Below are positions 8,017 through 16,176 of a stretch of 64,000 nt of DNA, piece by piece. Position 1 is the first letter of the stretch. Each line of letters opens with the position of its first letter. This stretch comes from Nocardia sp. XZ_19_385. GTDB lineage: Bacteria > Actinomycetota > Actinomycetes > Mycobacteriales > Mycobacteriaceae. Location: positions 1-64,000 of the forward strand of contig NZ_JACVEE010000001.1 of NCBI RefSeq assembly GCF_015355755.1. The letters are read 5' to 3'. The position numbers and the translations under genes were made by a program. The notes beneath the pieces are model-generated. The model was not told where the DNA came from. It made no database searches and saw only the letters and a program-made list of their open reading frames with translations.

Positions 8017-8170
8017 CAACAGTCTCGTCCCGGCACGAGACGTGCTTGCCCGGCTGTGGCATCGCAAACCGGAACGCTGCCATCTGCTGCCCGTCGAAAC
8101 GGTCGGCGATTCCATACACAGCCGAGTACGGCCCCGGGGGAATCCGGATGCCGGCGACCGGGAACGACCC
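8009..8170 (-). pseudogene. Possible 3' remnant of a lost gene
   Basis: The last 50 or so codons read like a real protein end (PPGPYSAVYGIADRFDGQQM, then AAFRFAMPQPGKHVSC) with actinobacterial codon use. Farther upstream in the same frame the translation becomes Arg/Ser-rich noise, and no start or ribosome site fits. It looks like a decayed or truncated gene convergent with the lipoprotein gene. Low certainty. Confidence 0.3.
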
Positions 8171-8217
8171 GGGATGAGCGAACGGGTTCGAGCTCCGGCT
8201 GCCCGTATCTCGCCTCA

Positions 8218-8248
8218 GCGCACATTCGCGAATGCTGCTGCGCGGGGT
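8218..8248 (+). repeat. Dispersed intergenic motif, diverged copy
   Basis: GCGCACATTCGCGAATGCTG then CTGCGCGGGG. The most diverged of the copies counted; it lies 113 bases before the SnoaL gene start. Confidence 0.3.
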
Positions 8249-8360
8249 GATTTTTAATGAGGAACACGCCCGGCTGTATCGCGTCGAAGCCCTGATCCGG
8301 TGCCATCGTGAAACTCGCGTGGCGGGCATCCGGCCCGCCCGGCAGCCTGAGGAGATCCGT

Positions 8361-9134
8361 GTGAGCGGCGGTATGGGTAACAAGGCAACGGTTCTGCTCG
8401 CCATGACCGAACTGTTCGGGGACCGGGACGCATCCGCCGTTGATCGCTGGATTGCCCCCGACTACATCCAACACAACTTCCGGGCCGCCGACGGTGCCGA
8501 AAGCCTGCGCGGCTTCATCGCCGGGCTTTCCGCGGAAACGCACTACGACGTCGTCCGTGTGCTGGTCGACGGTGACCTGGTGGCTTTACATGGCGTCTAC
8601 CACGGTTTCCGGCCAGGGGTATCGCTGGTCGCCTTCGATATCTTCCGGGTGCACGAGGGCAAGCTCGCCGAGCACTGGGATGTGCTGACTCCGGTCGTCG
8701 AGCACACTGTCAGCGGGCGCAGTCAGGTAGACGGCCCCACCGAGGTCACCCACCCCGAGCTGAGCGAGCGCAGCCGTCAGATCGCGGCCGGTTTCGTCGA
8801 GACGGTACTCATCGGCGGGCACACCGAGGCGATCACCGACTACATCAGCACCGAGCAGTACTACCAGCACAACCCGCTAGCCGGCGACGGGCCCGACGGT
8901 TTCGCTGCACTGCTGGCCCAGTGGGCCGAAAAGGGCATCGTGATGACCTACGACACCCTGCACCGGGTAGTGGCCGATGGTGAGTTCGTGCTGACCCAGT
9001 CCGAGGGCAGCCTCGCAGGCAAACCGACTGCCTTCTACGACCTGTTCCGAATCCCTGACGACAAGATCGTCGAGCACTGGGACGTGATCAACGAAATTCC
9101 CGTCTCCTTCGTCCACCACAACGGCCCATTCTGA
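8361..9134 (+). CDS. Tandem SnoaL-like (NTF2-fold) protein
   Basis: A 257-residue protein from GTG 8361, preceded by GAGGAG at a six-base spacing. It is two copies of the SnoaL fold. The first (residues 5-120) has DYIQHNF and HWDVLTP; the second (about 135-257) has EQYYQHNPLAGDG and HWDVINE. The paired YxQHN and EHWDV signatures are those of the SnoaL-like predicted ester cyclase / aldol condensation family. The reaction is not predictable, as many members are simply small-ligand binding enzymes. It stands alone and ends nine bases from a convergent peptide gene. Confidence 0.75.
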   Translation: MSGGMGNKATVLLAMTELFGDRDASAVDRWIAPDYIQHNFRAADGAESLRGFIAGLSAETHYDVVRVLVDGDLVALHGVYHGFRPGVSLVAFDIFRVHEGKLAEHWDVLTPVVEHTVSGRSQVDGPTEVTHPELSERSRQIAAGFVETVLIGGHTEAITDYISTEQYYQHNPLAGDGPDGFAALLAQWAEKGIVMTYDTLHRVVADGEFVLTQSEGSLAGKPTAFYDLFRIPDDKIVEHWDVINEIPVSFVHHNGPF

Positions 9135-9143
9135 GGACGGATG

Positions 9144-9368
9144 CTACTTGCCCTTGGAGCCGCTGGCGGACAGCGATTCCAGCAGGCAGCTCCACTGCGG
9201 CGCGCCACCGGGGCAGCCCGGGGAGGCCACCTGATCCGCCGGATCCGCCTGCCCGGCCTGTTCGGTGGACTGCAGCGGCAGTCCGGCGGCGGAGGCCGGG
9301 ATCGCGGTCGCCAAGGGCGCCATCAGAAGTACACCGGCGAGTAGGCCGACACGAACCTTGTTGCGCAT
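9144..9368 (-). CDS. Small secreted peptide
   Basis: A 74-residue precursor from ATG 9368, with an AAGGA ribosome site eight bases before it. A clear Sec signal peptide (MRNKVRVGLLAGVLLMAPLA, then AIPASAA) leaves a mature peptide of about 46 residues with two cysteines (SPGCPGG and WSCLLE) that could form one disulfide. Similar tiny secreted peptides occur across Nocardia and Rhodococcus, with unknown roles. A longer in-frame reading upstream is unlikely because the ribosome site and signal peptide fit this start. Confidence 0.6.
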   Translation of the reverse strand: MRNKVRVGLLAGVLLMAPLATAIPASAAGLPLQSTEQAGQADPADQVASPGCPGGAPQWSCLLESLSASGSKGK

Positions 9369-9536
9369 CACAGTTCCTTTCGGGCGGCCGGGGGTCGGCC
9401 ATCGCAGCGAAGCTACCGAGATAGCCGCTCTGCCCGACAGACCTCGAAAGGCTTGCCCCCGAAAGCGGGGGCGGCACAGTGACTTACGCCGCGACACCCA
9501 GCTCCGAGTTGAGTGCGTTGTCATGGGGGTACGAGG

Positions 9537-9644
9537 TCACTCCGCGTCCAGGTTGTACTCGATCCAGGGGATGACGTATTCGTCGATGCAGTCCTGCTCC
9601 TTCTCGTGCCGCACGGCTGCCCTGTCGGCTTTCGCAGGTGGCAT
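9537..9644 (-). CDS. Possible 35-residue small protein
   Basis: MPPAKADRAAVRHEKEQDCI followed by an acidic, aromatic tail ending in DAE looks protein-like and has a clean stop. There is no good ribosome site, and the divergent neighbour starts only eleven bases away. Could equally be a decayed fragment. Confidence 0.25.
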   Translation of the reverse strand: MPPAKADRAAVRHEKEQDCIDEYVIPWIEYNLDAE

Positions 9645-9655
9645 AGGCTCGGCAT

Positions 9656-10132
9656 GTGGATAAGCCGCCGCTGTACCGGAAGGACAACACCACCACGTGG
9701 GGCGTTCGTCCGCGCGGTGGGGAGTACCGGCATCGGCGCAACACCAAGCGGACTGTGAAATCCGATGTGACGCAGGAGGGTATGGGGCGGGCGAAAGGTC
9801 GGGGGCGTGACTACACGCCACTTTTCCGTTTCCTGCTCTCGCGTGTCGGCTCAGACTGGGAGGCGACATTCGCCGAGGCCAAGTCCAGGCTCGATCAGAG
9901 TGAACCGATTTTCTGGCTCGTAGCGGTGCAGGAACCCGACCGGCGAGATTACGTGCGGATCGGTGAGTCGACCTATTACAGCGGGTTGTACGTCGCCTCC
10001 GATGGAACGCTGCAAATTGTGAATCCGGATATCAATGCATCGAGTCTGGACCCTCAGTGTGCGTGCTGCACCCATACGTTCAATGGCATCCGATTCACAA
10101 GGCCCGCCCCGTCGGGTACGTCACCGAGCTAG
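9656..10132 (+). CDS. Hypothetical protein, 158 aa
   Basis: Starts at GTG 9656. The N-terminal third is basic and Arg/Lys-rich (RHRRNTKRTVKS, GRAKGRGRDY). The rest is a folded-looking domain with EATFAEAKSRL, IFWLVAV, YVRIGESTYYSGLYV and a CACC cluster near the end. No family is recognised. Codon use is ordinary for the window. Its neighbours are a secreted peptide gene and a pseudogene, so context gives no clue. Confidence 0.55.
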   Translation: MDKPPLYRKDNTTTWGVRPRGGEYRHRRNTKRTVKSDVTQEGMGRAKGRGRDYTPLFRFLLSRVGSDWEATFAEAKSRLDQSEPIFWLVAVQEPDRRDYVRIGESTYYSGLYVASDGTLQIVNPDINASSLDPQCACCTHTFNGIRFTRPAPSGTSPS

Positions 10133-10308
10133 CCTCTCCGCTATCAGGGAGAACCGCACGGGCTGAAGTCATCTCGTCATCGGCAACGCACTTGGAGCGC
10201 CAGGAGAATTTTCTCGGCTAGGATGAGTTCGTCTACTGAGGTCTCGTCGATCACCTGCGCAGTCTGCCGGTACGGCGCTGGGCTGAACCACCTGGTAGCC
10301 GTTGGCGC

Positions 10309-10723
10309 TTAGTCCTCGTCTTCCTGGACGAGCATCCGCATGTAGCGGTCGAGGAACTCGCCGTCGGCGATGGAGCCGGCGCAGTCGAGCCAGTAGTCGG
10401 CGATGACTGACGGGACGAGGTGGTCGACGGCGATGATCGCCTGCCGGAGCCGGTCGAGGCGCGCGGGGTCGTCGGTGTCGGCCCCGAACCAGATCTGCTG
10501 AACCAGCGGTTCATCGCCGTCCGTTTGACGAAGCAGGACGCGTCGACGCCATAGCAGTAGGCGTCGTCGTCGTAGCTGCCCATCGGGTCCTGTGCGCCCT
10601 CGCCGAAGCCTGCCGATGCCGTCGAGACGAACCGCCGGACCCGCGGCATGATCGGTGTGAGCGCGGCGTCGGCCTGCGCGAACGTCAGCCCGGCGGCCGC
10701 GTAGTGGCGAACTCGTAGGTCAC
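10309..10723 (-). pseudogene. Frameshifted hypothetical gene (two single-base losses)
   Basis: Three frames read in turn as one coherent protein. It starts at GTG 10723 with VTYEFATTRPPG and shifts near 10687 (a TGA appears where a Leu codon would restore LTFAQADAALTP). It runs through GSYDDDAYCYGVDASCFVK, shifts again near 10522, and ends DGDEPLVQQIWFGADTDD ... YMRMLVQEDED before TAA at 10309. Each break is repaired by adding one base. The restored protein would be about 138 residues, acidic, family unknown. Either a young pseudogene or two sequencing errors. A continuous 132-residue reading across the second break turns into low-complexity Ser/Thr/Arg and is not the real product. Confidence 0.65.
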
Positions 10724-10868
10724 GCGGCCCACCCTAGGCGGATTGCCAGTACTTCTACGCGTAACGAGGTGGACTCCACAGGCGCTTTGCTGGACAAGGC
10801 ACAGAAACGGAGATCTGTGGGCTGCTGCGGCACTACTCTGACTCGAGAGCCTGGCGGGAGAACGGATC

Positions 10869-12035
10869 GTGGAACAAGACAGCACCGGCGAGTCCAGCGG
10901 CAATCTGCCTGAGCTCGGTCCCGTCGATGATCTCGCAGTTCTGGAAGAACGTCGCGAGCTTGCCGAATCCTATACAGATGACGATCGCTACGATGAGGCC
11001 GCCAGATTGTATGAGGCCAATGTTCGCGACGTCGAGCGGCTCTACGGCCCAGACCACGACGAGACGCTACTCGCTCGGGAAGACCTTGCCGCGGTGCATA
11101 GTATGGCCGACCACTACGACGAGGCGATCGCGCAGTACGAGGCGCTGGTGCGCGACTGTACGCGGATCCGCGGTGCGGACGACGACAGAACCCTCAACAC
11201 CCGCCAATACCTTGCCTCGGTGTACAGGTGGGCGGAGCGGTATGGCGAGGCGATCGTTCTGTTCGAGGCATTGTTGCGCGATTGTGAGCATCTCCGGGGT
11301 GCCGACGACGCCAAAACCCTTCGCGCACGCAAGAGTTTGGCCGAGGTATACACGGCGGTGAAGTGTTACGAAGAAGCAGGACGCCTGTGCGCGGCAAACC
11401 TTCGTAGCTTGGACGCCACCCTTACCCTGGACGACCTCGAGAACCTCAGCGCCCAAAAGGATCTCGGATGGATCCTCTCGCGGGCATGCCAATTCGACGC
11501 TGCTGTTGCCTTGTATGAAAAGCTCCTTCCCAGCTACCAGCGAACATTGGGCCCCGACCACGACACAACCCAGCAAGTCCGCAAAAGTCTCGAACACAAC
11601 CGATCTATGGCCAGGAGCGCTCCGCCCTCGATGCGTGACGACGTCTCCGATGCGCCGCGCGAAGAAGTCTCCACCGTGGCCGGCGATGCTGCCATCGTGG
11701 TGCGCTACGCCGACGGCACCGTATCCACAGCGGTGCCCAGGGCCGCCGCCGATCCGGCCGACAGCGCGATCGTGCGGGAACTGGTCACGATTGGAACGAC
11801 GCGGCGCTTTCTCCGAACTATAGAAACACGGCGCTTTCTCGGATTCGGCGCGCGCGAGCGCTCGATCGCAGCCGACGAGCGCACGGTGGAGATCGGCCGC
11901 TTGTTGAACGAGCAGGGCGGCCTCGAATCGATGCGAGCCGTCCATGCCGCAGTCGCAAGTCGAGTCCGCCACATCCCAGGTGTGGCGCGCGAACTGGAAG
12001 TGAGCTGGAACGGTATCGGAAAATGGCAGGGCTGA
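10869..12035 (+). CDS. Tetratricopeptide repeat protein (kinesin-light-chain-type TPR)
   Basis: A 388-residue protein from GTG 10869. Residues about 27-245 hold five tandem repeats of about 42 residues, each with a pattern like YDEAARLYEANVRDVERLYG followed by D-x-x-T-L-x-A-R. This is the longer TPR form also found in NB-ARC/TPR actinobacterial proteins. The C-terminal 140 residues are a separate domain (DAAIVVRYADGTVSTAV, then helices) without an ATPase motif. TPR arrays are protein-protein interaction scaffolds; the partner is unknown. It is monocistronic. Confidence 0.8.
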   Translation: MEQDSTGESSGNLPELGPVDDLAVLEERRELAESYTDDDRYDEAARLYEANVRDVERLYGPDHDETLLAREDLAAVHSMADHYDEAIAQYEALVRDCTRIRGADDDRTLNTRQYLASVYRWAERYGEAIVLFEALLRDCEHLRGADDAKTLRARKSLAEVYTAVKCYEEAGRLCAANLRSLDATLTLDDLENLSAQKDLGWILSRACQFDAAVALYEKLLPSYQRTLGPDHDTTQQVRKSLEHNRSMARSAPPSMRDDVSDAPREEVSTVAGDAAIVVRYADGTVSTAVPRAAADPADSAIVRELVTIGTTRRFLRTIETRRFLGFGARERSIAADERTVEIGRLLNEQGGLESMRAVHAAVASRVRHIPGVARELEVSWNGIGKWQG

Positions 12036-12150
12036 GGTCATGCCGTTCGTTCGAGCGCCGAGAAGGTCAACTGGGCGCCGCCCGAAGGTGACCGGCGATA
12101 GATCAGGTGCAGGCATGGTCTCCCATGCTTCAGGGGTGTATTGATTGGTG

Positions 12151-12909
12151 ATGCTCGAGAAGGAGACCTTGACCTCCGTCGCGCGTCGATTCGCCGCCGG
12201 GGACATGAGCGCGGTGGCCGAGGTCGGCGGCTGGCGTGCCCTCGATGTCGAGGAGCAGGCGACCCTCCGAAACCTGTTGCGGGACATGAGCGCTGAGCAA
12301 ACGCCGCGTCCGCTCGGCGAGGAGAACGGAGATGTTCTCTTCACCTGGGTGGCAGTGCCGACTGGGGATCACGCGGCGTTGCTCGATGAGCTCGGCCTCA
12401 CCTGTGCTGCTGTCCCTGCGACTCAGGAGCTCGGCCTGGGCGTGTGGGGTTCCGGTGGGGTGTATCTGACTCCCCAATGGGATGGTTGGACACTCATCTG
12501 CGGCCATGCGGTTTCGATAGATTCCACTGACGCCACGCCCTCGGAGTTGGAACGGTTGAGTCTGCGATTCGGCGCCGCCCACTGGTACGGCTCTGACTAC
12601 GGTTGTGACGGGTGGGCAATGGCCGAGCACGGTAAGTTGTTGCGGCTGTGTATGTTCGGCGACGCGCTGGAGCAGGATATGTTCGTCGGTGAGCCACATC
12701 GGGCTGAAGTCGACGCGACATTGACCTGGTACGCGGACGTCGAGGACGACGATGGTGATGATGATCGGCCACGTTGTGGTCCCGCGGCAGTCGCAGCATA
12801 TGGATCGGTAGATCCGACGGCAGTCGGACCGCACACCCGAGTCGAAGGGCACGGCCTGATCGCCGTCCACGATCCCGCGACGGCGCCGATCGGCGTGTTC
12901 CCGGTCTAA
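12151..12909 (+). CDS. Hypothetical protein, 252 aa
   Basis: I chose ATG 12151; TTG and GTG codons immediately before it are also in frame. The protein is acidic and soluble, with an N-terminal helical part (SVARRFAAGDMSAVAEVGGW) and a middle domain rich in Trp and Gly (GVWGSGGVYLTPQWDGWTLI, then AAHWYGSDYGCDGWAMAEHG). The middle part resembles a sensor or immunity-type fold, but I cannot place it. A poly-Asp stretch (EDDDGDDD) lies near residue 200. It sits next to a DUF1963-like gene, another family often found among immunity-type orphans. Confidence 0.6.
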   Translation: MLEKETLTSVARRFAAGDMSAVAEVGGWRALDVEEQATLRNLLRDMSAEQTPRPLGEENGDVLFTWVAVPTGDHAALLDELGLTCAAVPATQELGLGVWGSGGVYLTPQWDGWTLICGHAVSIDSTDATPSELERLSLRFGAAHWYGSDYGCDGWAMAEHGKLLRLCMFGDALEQDMFVGEPHRAEVDATLTWYADVEDDDGDDDRPRCGPAAVAAYGSVDPTAVGPHTRVEGHGLIAVHDPATAPIGVFPV

Positions 12910-13129
12910 GTCCTGGCCCCGCCTACCGGCCGGGCTACCCGCGAGAGTTCCTCGACCAGATCATCACCACCTTCCGTACGGGCGATCGTGTTGGATTCCG
13001 TTTTGGGCCAATACGATTCGTATGGGACCGTCGTTCCGATAGGCAGGGGGCGCATGAGCGAGAGGGTGCCGACCGACTACCGATCCGGTCCATTGCGTGG
13101 CCGCGCCGTGGGGTGGCCGAGCGCGTGGC

Positions 13130-14119
13130 CTATTGCATCATCTGGATGTGTGGGTGCTCAGGTGATGCCGGGCAGACTCGGATGATTTCAGCGTTGGCGT
13201 CGGAGACACAGATCCGGGTCGGACTGCTCGGGCCGCCCTGTACAGGACCCCAGGCGAGGTCGGCGGCCTGGTCCTCGTACGGGATCCAGTGGTGGATGTT
13301 GGAATACCACTCCGTGCTGTCGATCGTCAGCAGCGGCTCGGTCGGGGCGCCGCAGGTGGGGCAGGGGTTCGGATAAGGATCTGTCATGCCCCAATTGATA
13401 TAGCCGCCGACCTTGAAGCCGGGCGCGATACACAAGTTCTGGTACTCGATGCCGAGCTCGTCGATGGCCCACCGGTCCAGTCGTTCCCGCATCTCCCGCC
13501 CGAACTCGAGCGAGCTCGGATATTCGATCACCTCTTCCGGATGGATGAAGCACGGCTCGGGTACGTAGGTCACGTTGTCCACTGCCGCCGGTTCCGGTGG
13601 GGCGAGCAGGATGTCGGTGACCGCCGCCGCGGACCGCCAGAACACGGCGGTCGTGGGCATTCCGTCGCTGTGAAATTCGAAGGGGCACCACAACACCTGC
13701 AGCAGATCCGCACCCTCGGGTGGACGCAGACCGGGCACGTCACGCACGTACAACTGGGCGACCGGCAGCATCGCGATGGGCCCCTCGGGAACGTCCACCT
13801 TCTCGATCCGCTCGAGGAGTGCCCGCTCCTCGGTCGTGTTTCCCCATTCCGCCCTGCTTTCGTCGGCCAAATCGATGCGCCGTCGCAGCCGGGCCTCCGC
13901 CAACGACATCGGCGGGAGCGGTCCCGAGTCGTGGCCATCCTCGGAACAGTGCGGCCATGGCTCGTTCGCCGGCCACAACAGTGGGCCGCCGATCGAACTG
14001 TCCTGGGGCGATGGGCTTCCCCGGCGTGGGTGCAGTCGAGTCGCGGTGCGGGCCAGTGGCGCCAGCTCAGGAAAGACGGCCTCGAGATCGGCCGGACGGG
14101 GCGGGGTAGTGCGAGTCAT
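13130..14119 (-). CDS. YwqG-like (DUF1963) protein
   Basis: A 329-residue protein from ATG 14119, with GAGGAG eleven bases upstream. The layout fits the YwqG/DUF1963 group: an early SSIGGPLLWPANEPWPHC strand-turn, a middle LLQVLWCPFEFH, and a late KVGGYINWGMTDPYPNPCPTC. The CPTC and a possible partner cysteine may bind zinc. The family has no established enzymatic role; members are often linked to toxin-immunity or stress loci. An in-frame extension to 14182 has no better start. Confidence 0.7.
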   Translation of the reverse strand: MTRTTPPRPADLEAVFPELAPLARTATRLHPRRGSPSPQDSSIGGPLLWPANEPWPHCSEDGHDSGPLPPMSLAEARLRRRIDLADESRAEWGNTTEERALLERIEKVDVPEGPIAMLPVAQLYVRDVPGLRPPEGADLLQVLWCPFEFHSDGMPTTAVFWRSAAAVTDILLAPPEPAAVDNVTYVPEPCFIHPEEVIEYPSSLEFGREMRERLDRWAIDELGIEYQNLCIAPGFKVGGYINWGMTDPYPNPCPTCGAPTEPLLTIDSTEWYSNIHHWIPYEDQAADLAWGPVQGGPSSPTRICVSDANAEIIRVCPASPEHPHIQMMQ

Positions 14120-14375
14120 ACGACGACCAACTCCTCGAGATCTCTGCGGGAGATCCATGCCTCGCTCCACAACTCCGACCACGGTCTCCAGTTCATTCCG
14201 CGAACCCTACGACCAGCCACCGACAAGTTCGGCATGCGTGCAGGCCGAGAATTGGTGAGAGCACTGCCGCGACCCGCATGCTCTTGCCGGCTTCAACGCT
14301 GAATTCGATTGTCGAGGGATGGGTCTTCGGCCAGACCCGTTACCCGGCCTGATTCGGTTGTCGGTGGCGAGCGGC

Positions 14376-14852
14376 TTAGGCATCCATCTTCCGCGGGGTG
14401 CCGTCAGGTGCGTCGACTCTGCGCACTCGGGTGGTGGCCGCGGTGACGGACTTGCCCTTGCGGTTGGTGGGGCGCAGCAGGGCGACGGGGTTGCCGTCGT
14501 GGTCGACGAGGGTCGAGTGTGGTTCGTTGTCGGCGAAGGCGTGGCGTTCGCCCCATTGGCGCAGACTCACGACGAGGGTGAAGAGGTCCTGGCCCGCGTC
14601 GGTGAGTTCGTAGAGGTGCCGTTTGCCGCCGGGGACTGTGCTGGTGGTGAGGATGCCGTGGTCGACCAGTTTGCGGAGGCGGTCGGTGAGGATGTTCTTG
14701 GCGATGCCGAGGCGGCGCTGGAATTCGGTGAAGGCGGCGGGGCCTTCCATCGCGTCGCGCACGATCAGCAGGCTCCAGCGGTCGCCTACGAGGTCGACGG
14801 TTCGCGCGACGGGGCAGGCGGGGTCTGTCCACTGGGGGCCTGGCGTGGTCAT
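14376..14852 (-). CDS. HxlR-family winged-helix regulator
   Basis: A 158-residue protein from ATG 14852, with a GGAGAG ribosome site four bases away. It has the HxlR signature: a conserved CPVAR near residue 13 (redox or ligand Cys), then DLVGDRWSLLIVRDAMEGPA and FQRRLGIAKNILTDRLRKLV. The C-terminal extension (about 95-158) is longer than in the minimal family. It is divergent from an MFS-APH-LLM operon and most likely represses it. The shared 88-base gap holds an inverted repeat at 14878-14910. Confidence 0.85.
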   Translation of the reverse strand: MTTPGPQWTDPACPVARTVDLVGDRWSLLIVRDAMEGPAAFTEFQRRLGIAKNILTDRLRKLVDHGILTTSTVPGGKRHLYELTDAGQDLFTLVVSLRQWGERHAFADNEPHSTLVDHDGNPVALLRPTNRKGKSVTAATTRVRRVDAPDGTPRKMDA

Positions 14853-14877
14853 CGAGCTCTCCAATCGGTTGCGATTT

Positions 14878-14910
14878 GAAACCATTATGCCCTACGGTTG
14901 AATTGGTTTC
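14878..14910. promoter_or_regulatory. Candidate HxlR operator
   Basis: GAAACCA (14878-14884) and TGGTTTC (14904-14910) are perfect seven-base inverted arms, 19 bases apart, in the middle of the HxlR/MFS divergent gap. Spacing and position suit a dimeric winged-helix repressor. Not proven. Confidence 0.45.
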
Positions 14911-14940
14911 GTTTTGCTACTGATTTCGGAGGGTGTTGTG

Positions 14941-16173
14941 GTGATAGGGATTACGAGGTCGCAGCGATGGGTGCTGGCGCTGGTGTGCGCGGTGGCGGTG
15001 TCGACGATCTATGCGATCCAGCCGGTGCTGGAGGCGGCGGGCACCAGCCTGGGGTGGCCGCCGGAGTCGCTGGGCGGGCTGGTCGCGGCCGGACAGATCG
15101 GTTATTTCGCCGGTCTCGTGCTGCTGGTCCCGCTTGCGGACATGATGAATCGCCGTCGGCTCATCACCGTGCATCTGGTCCTCACCGCGACGGGAGCCGC
15201 GGTCGCGGCCGTGGCTCCGAACGGTGCTGTCGCGGTGATCGGACTGGCGGTCGCGGGCTTGTTCGCGGTCGTGGTCCAGGTGACCGTCGCCTATGTCGCC
15301 GCGCACTCCACGCCGGAGGAGCGCGGCCGCAATATCGGCGCGGTCACCTCCGGTGTGGTGCTCGGCATCCTCGGCGTACGCATTGTCGCGGGCGTCCTCG
15401 GCGACACCGTCGGCTGGCGTGCCGTGTACGCGGTACTCGCCGCGCTCTGCTTGGCCCTAGCCCTCACCGTGCATCGAATCCTTCCCCTGGACAACAGAAT
15501 TCGTGGCCCGCGGTATACGCAAGTGCTGGCGTCGATGGGGCGGTTGGCGCGCACGGATCGCCTGTTCCTGAACCGTGGGCTGATCGCCTTCTTCGTCTTC
15601 GCGTCCTTCGGAACACTCTGGAGCGGGCTCGCCCTGCCCCTCGGCGCCGAACCGTGGAACTTCGGCGCCACACAAATCGGCCTGTTCGGATTGGCGGGCC
15701 TGGCCGGTGCGCTCGGCGCGGCGCGGGCCGGACGATGGGCCGATGCCGGTCGCGCGCAAGCGATTACCGGTTTCGCGCTGGCGTTGCTCGTCGGCTCCTG
15801 GTTGCTCATCGCCCGGACCGAGTCGACCCTGTGGCTGCTCCTCGCCGGCATCGTGCTGCTCGACTTCGCTGTGCAGGCAGTGCATGTCAGTAGTCAGCAC
15901 CTGCTGACCGAGGCGCATCAGCAACGCGCCGGCACCGTGATCGGCGCCTACATGGCCTTCTATTCACTCGGCTCTGCCGTCGGCGCGCTCACGACGACTT
16001 GGGCCTACGGCACCTGGGGATGGGCGGCCTCCTGCTGGGTCGGCGCGGCCTACGCCCTGTCCGCACTCGCGCTGTGGGGCGTCGACGCTGCCCATTCATC
16101 GAGAACCCTTGTTGACAATTGCGGCGCGGAAACTGATGGTTACCCGCAGCTTTCACGCACTTGTCAGGAGTGA
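14941..16173 (+). CDS. MFS transporter (12-TM drug/metabolite efflux type)
   Basis: A 410-residue integral membrane protein. I chose GTG 14941, seven bases after GGAGGG. Twelve hydrophobic segments are apparent, and the TM2-TM3 loop carries LADMMNRRRLI, the MFS motif A region. Motif-like GAVTSGVVLGILGVRI follows in TM4-5. It resembles the YnfM/arabinose-efflux branch. The kinase-like gene begins three bases after its stop, with AGGAG inside the end of this gene, so the two are translationally coupled. Probably controlled by the divergent HxlR protein. Confidence 0.85.
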   Translation: MIGITRSQRWVLALVCAVAVSTIYAIQPVLEAAGTSLGWPPESLGGLVAAGQIGYFAGLVLLVPLADMMNRRRLITVHLVLTATGAAVAAVAPNGAVAVIGLAVAGLFAVVVQVTVAYVAAHSTPEERGRNIGAVTSGVVLGILGVRIVAGVLGDTVGWRAVYAVLAALCLALALTVHRILPLDNRIRGPRYTQVLASMGRLARTDRLFLNRGLIAFFVFASFGTLWSGLALPLGAEPWNFGATQIGLFGLAGLAGALGAARAGRWADAGRAQAITGFALALLVGSWLLIARTESTLWLLLAGIVLLDFAVQAVHVSSQHLLTEAHQQRAGTVIGAYMAFYSLGSAVGALTTTWAYGTWGWAASCWVGAAYALSALALWGVDAAHSSRTLVDNCGAETDGYPQLSRTCQE

Positions 16174-16176
16174 CCG

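Noticed and set aside
10251..10649. 132-codon minus-strand frame
   Set aside because: It continues out of frame past a frameshift; the true C-terminus is in another frame (see the pseudogene).
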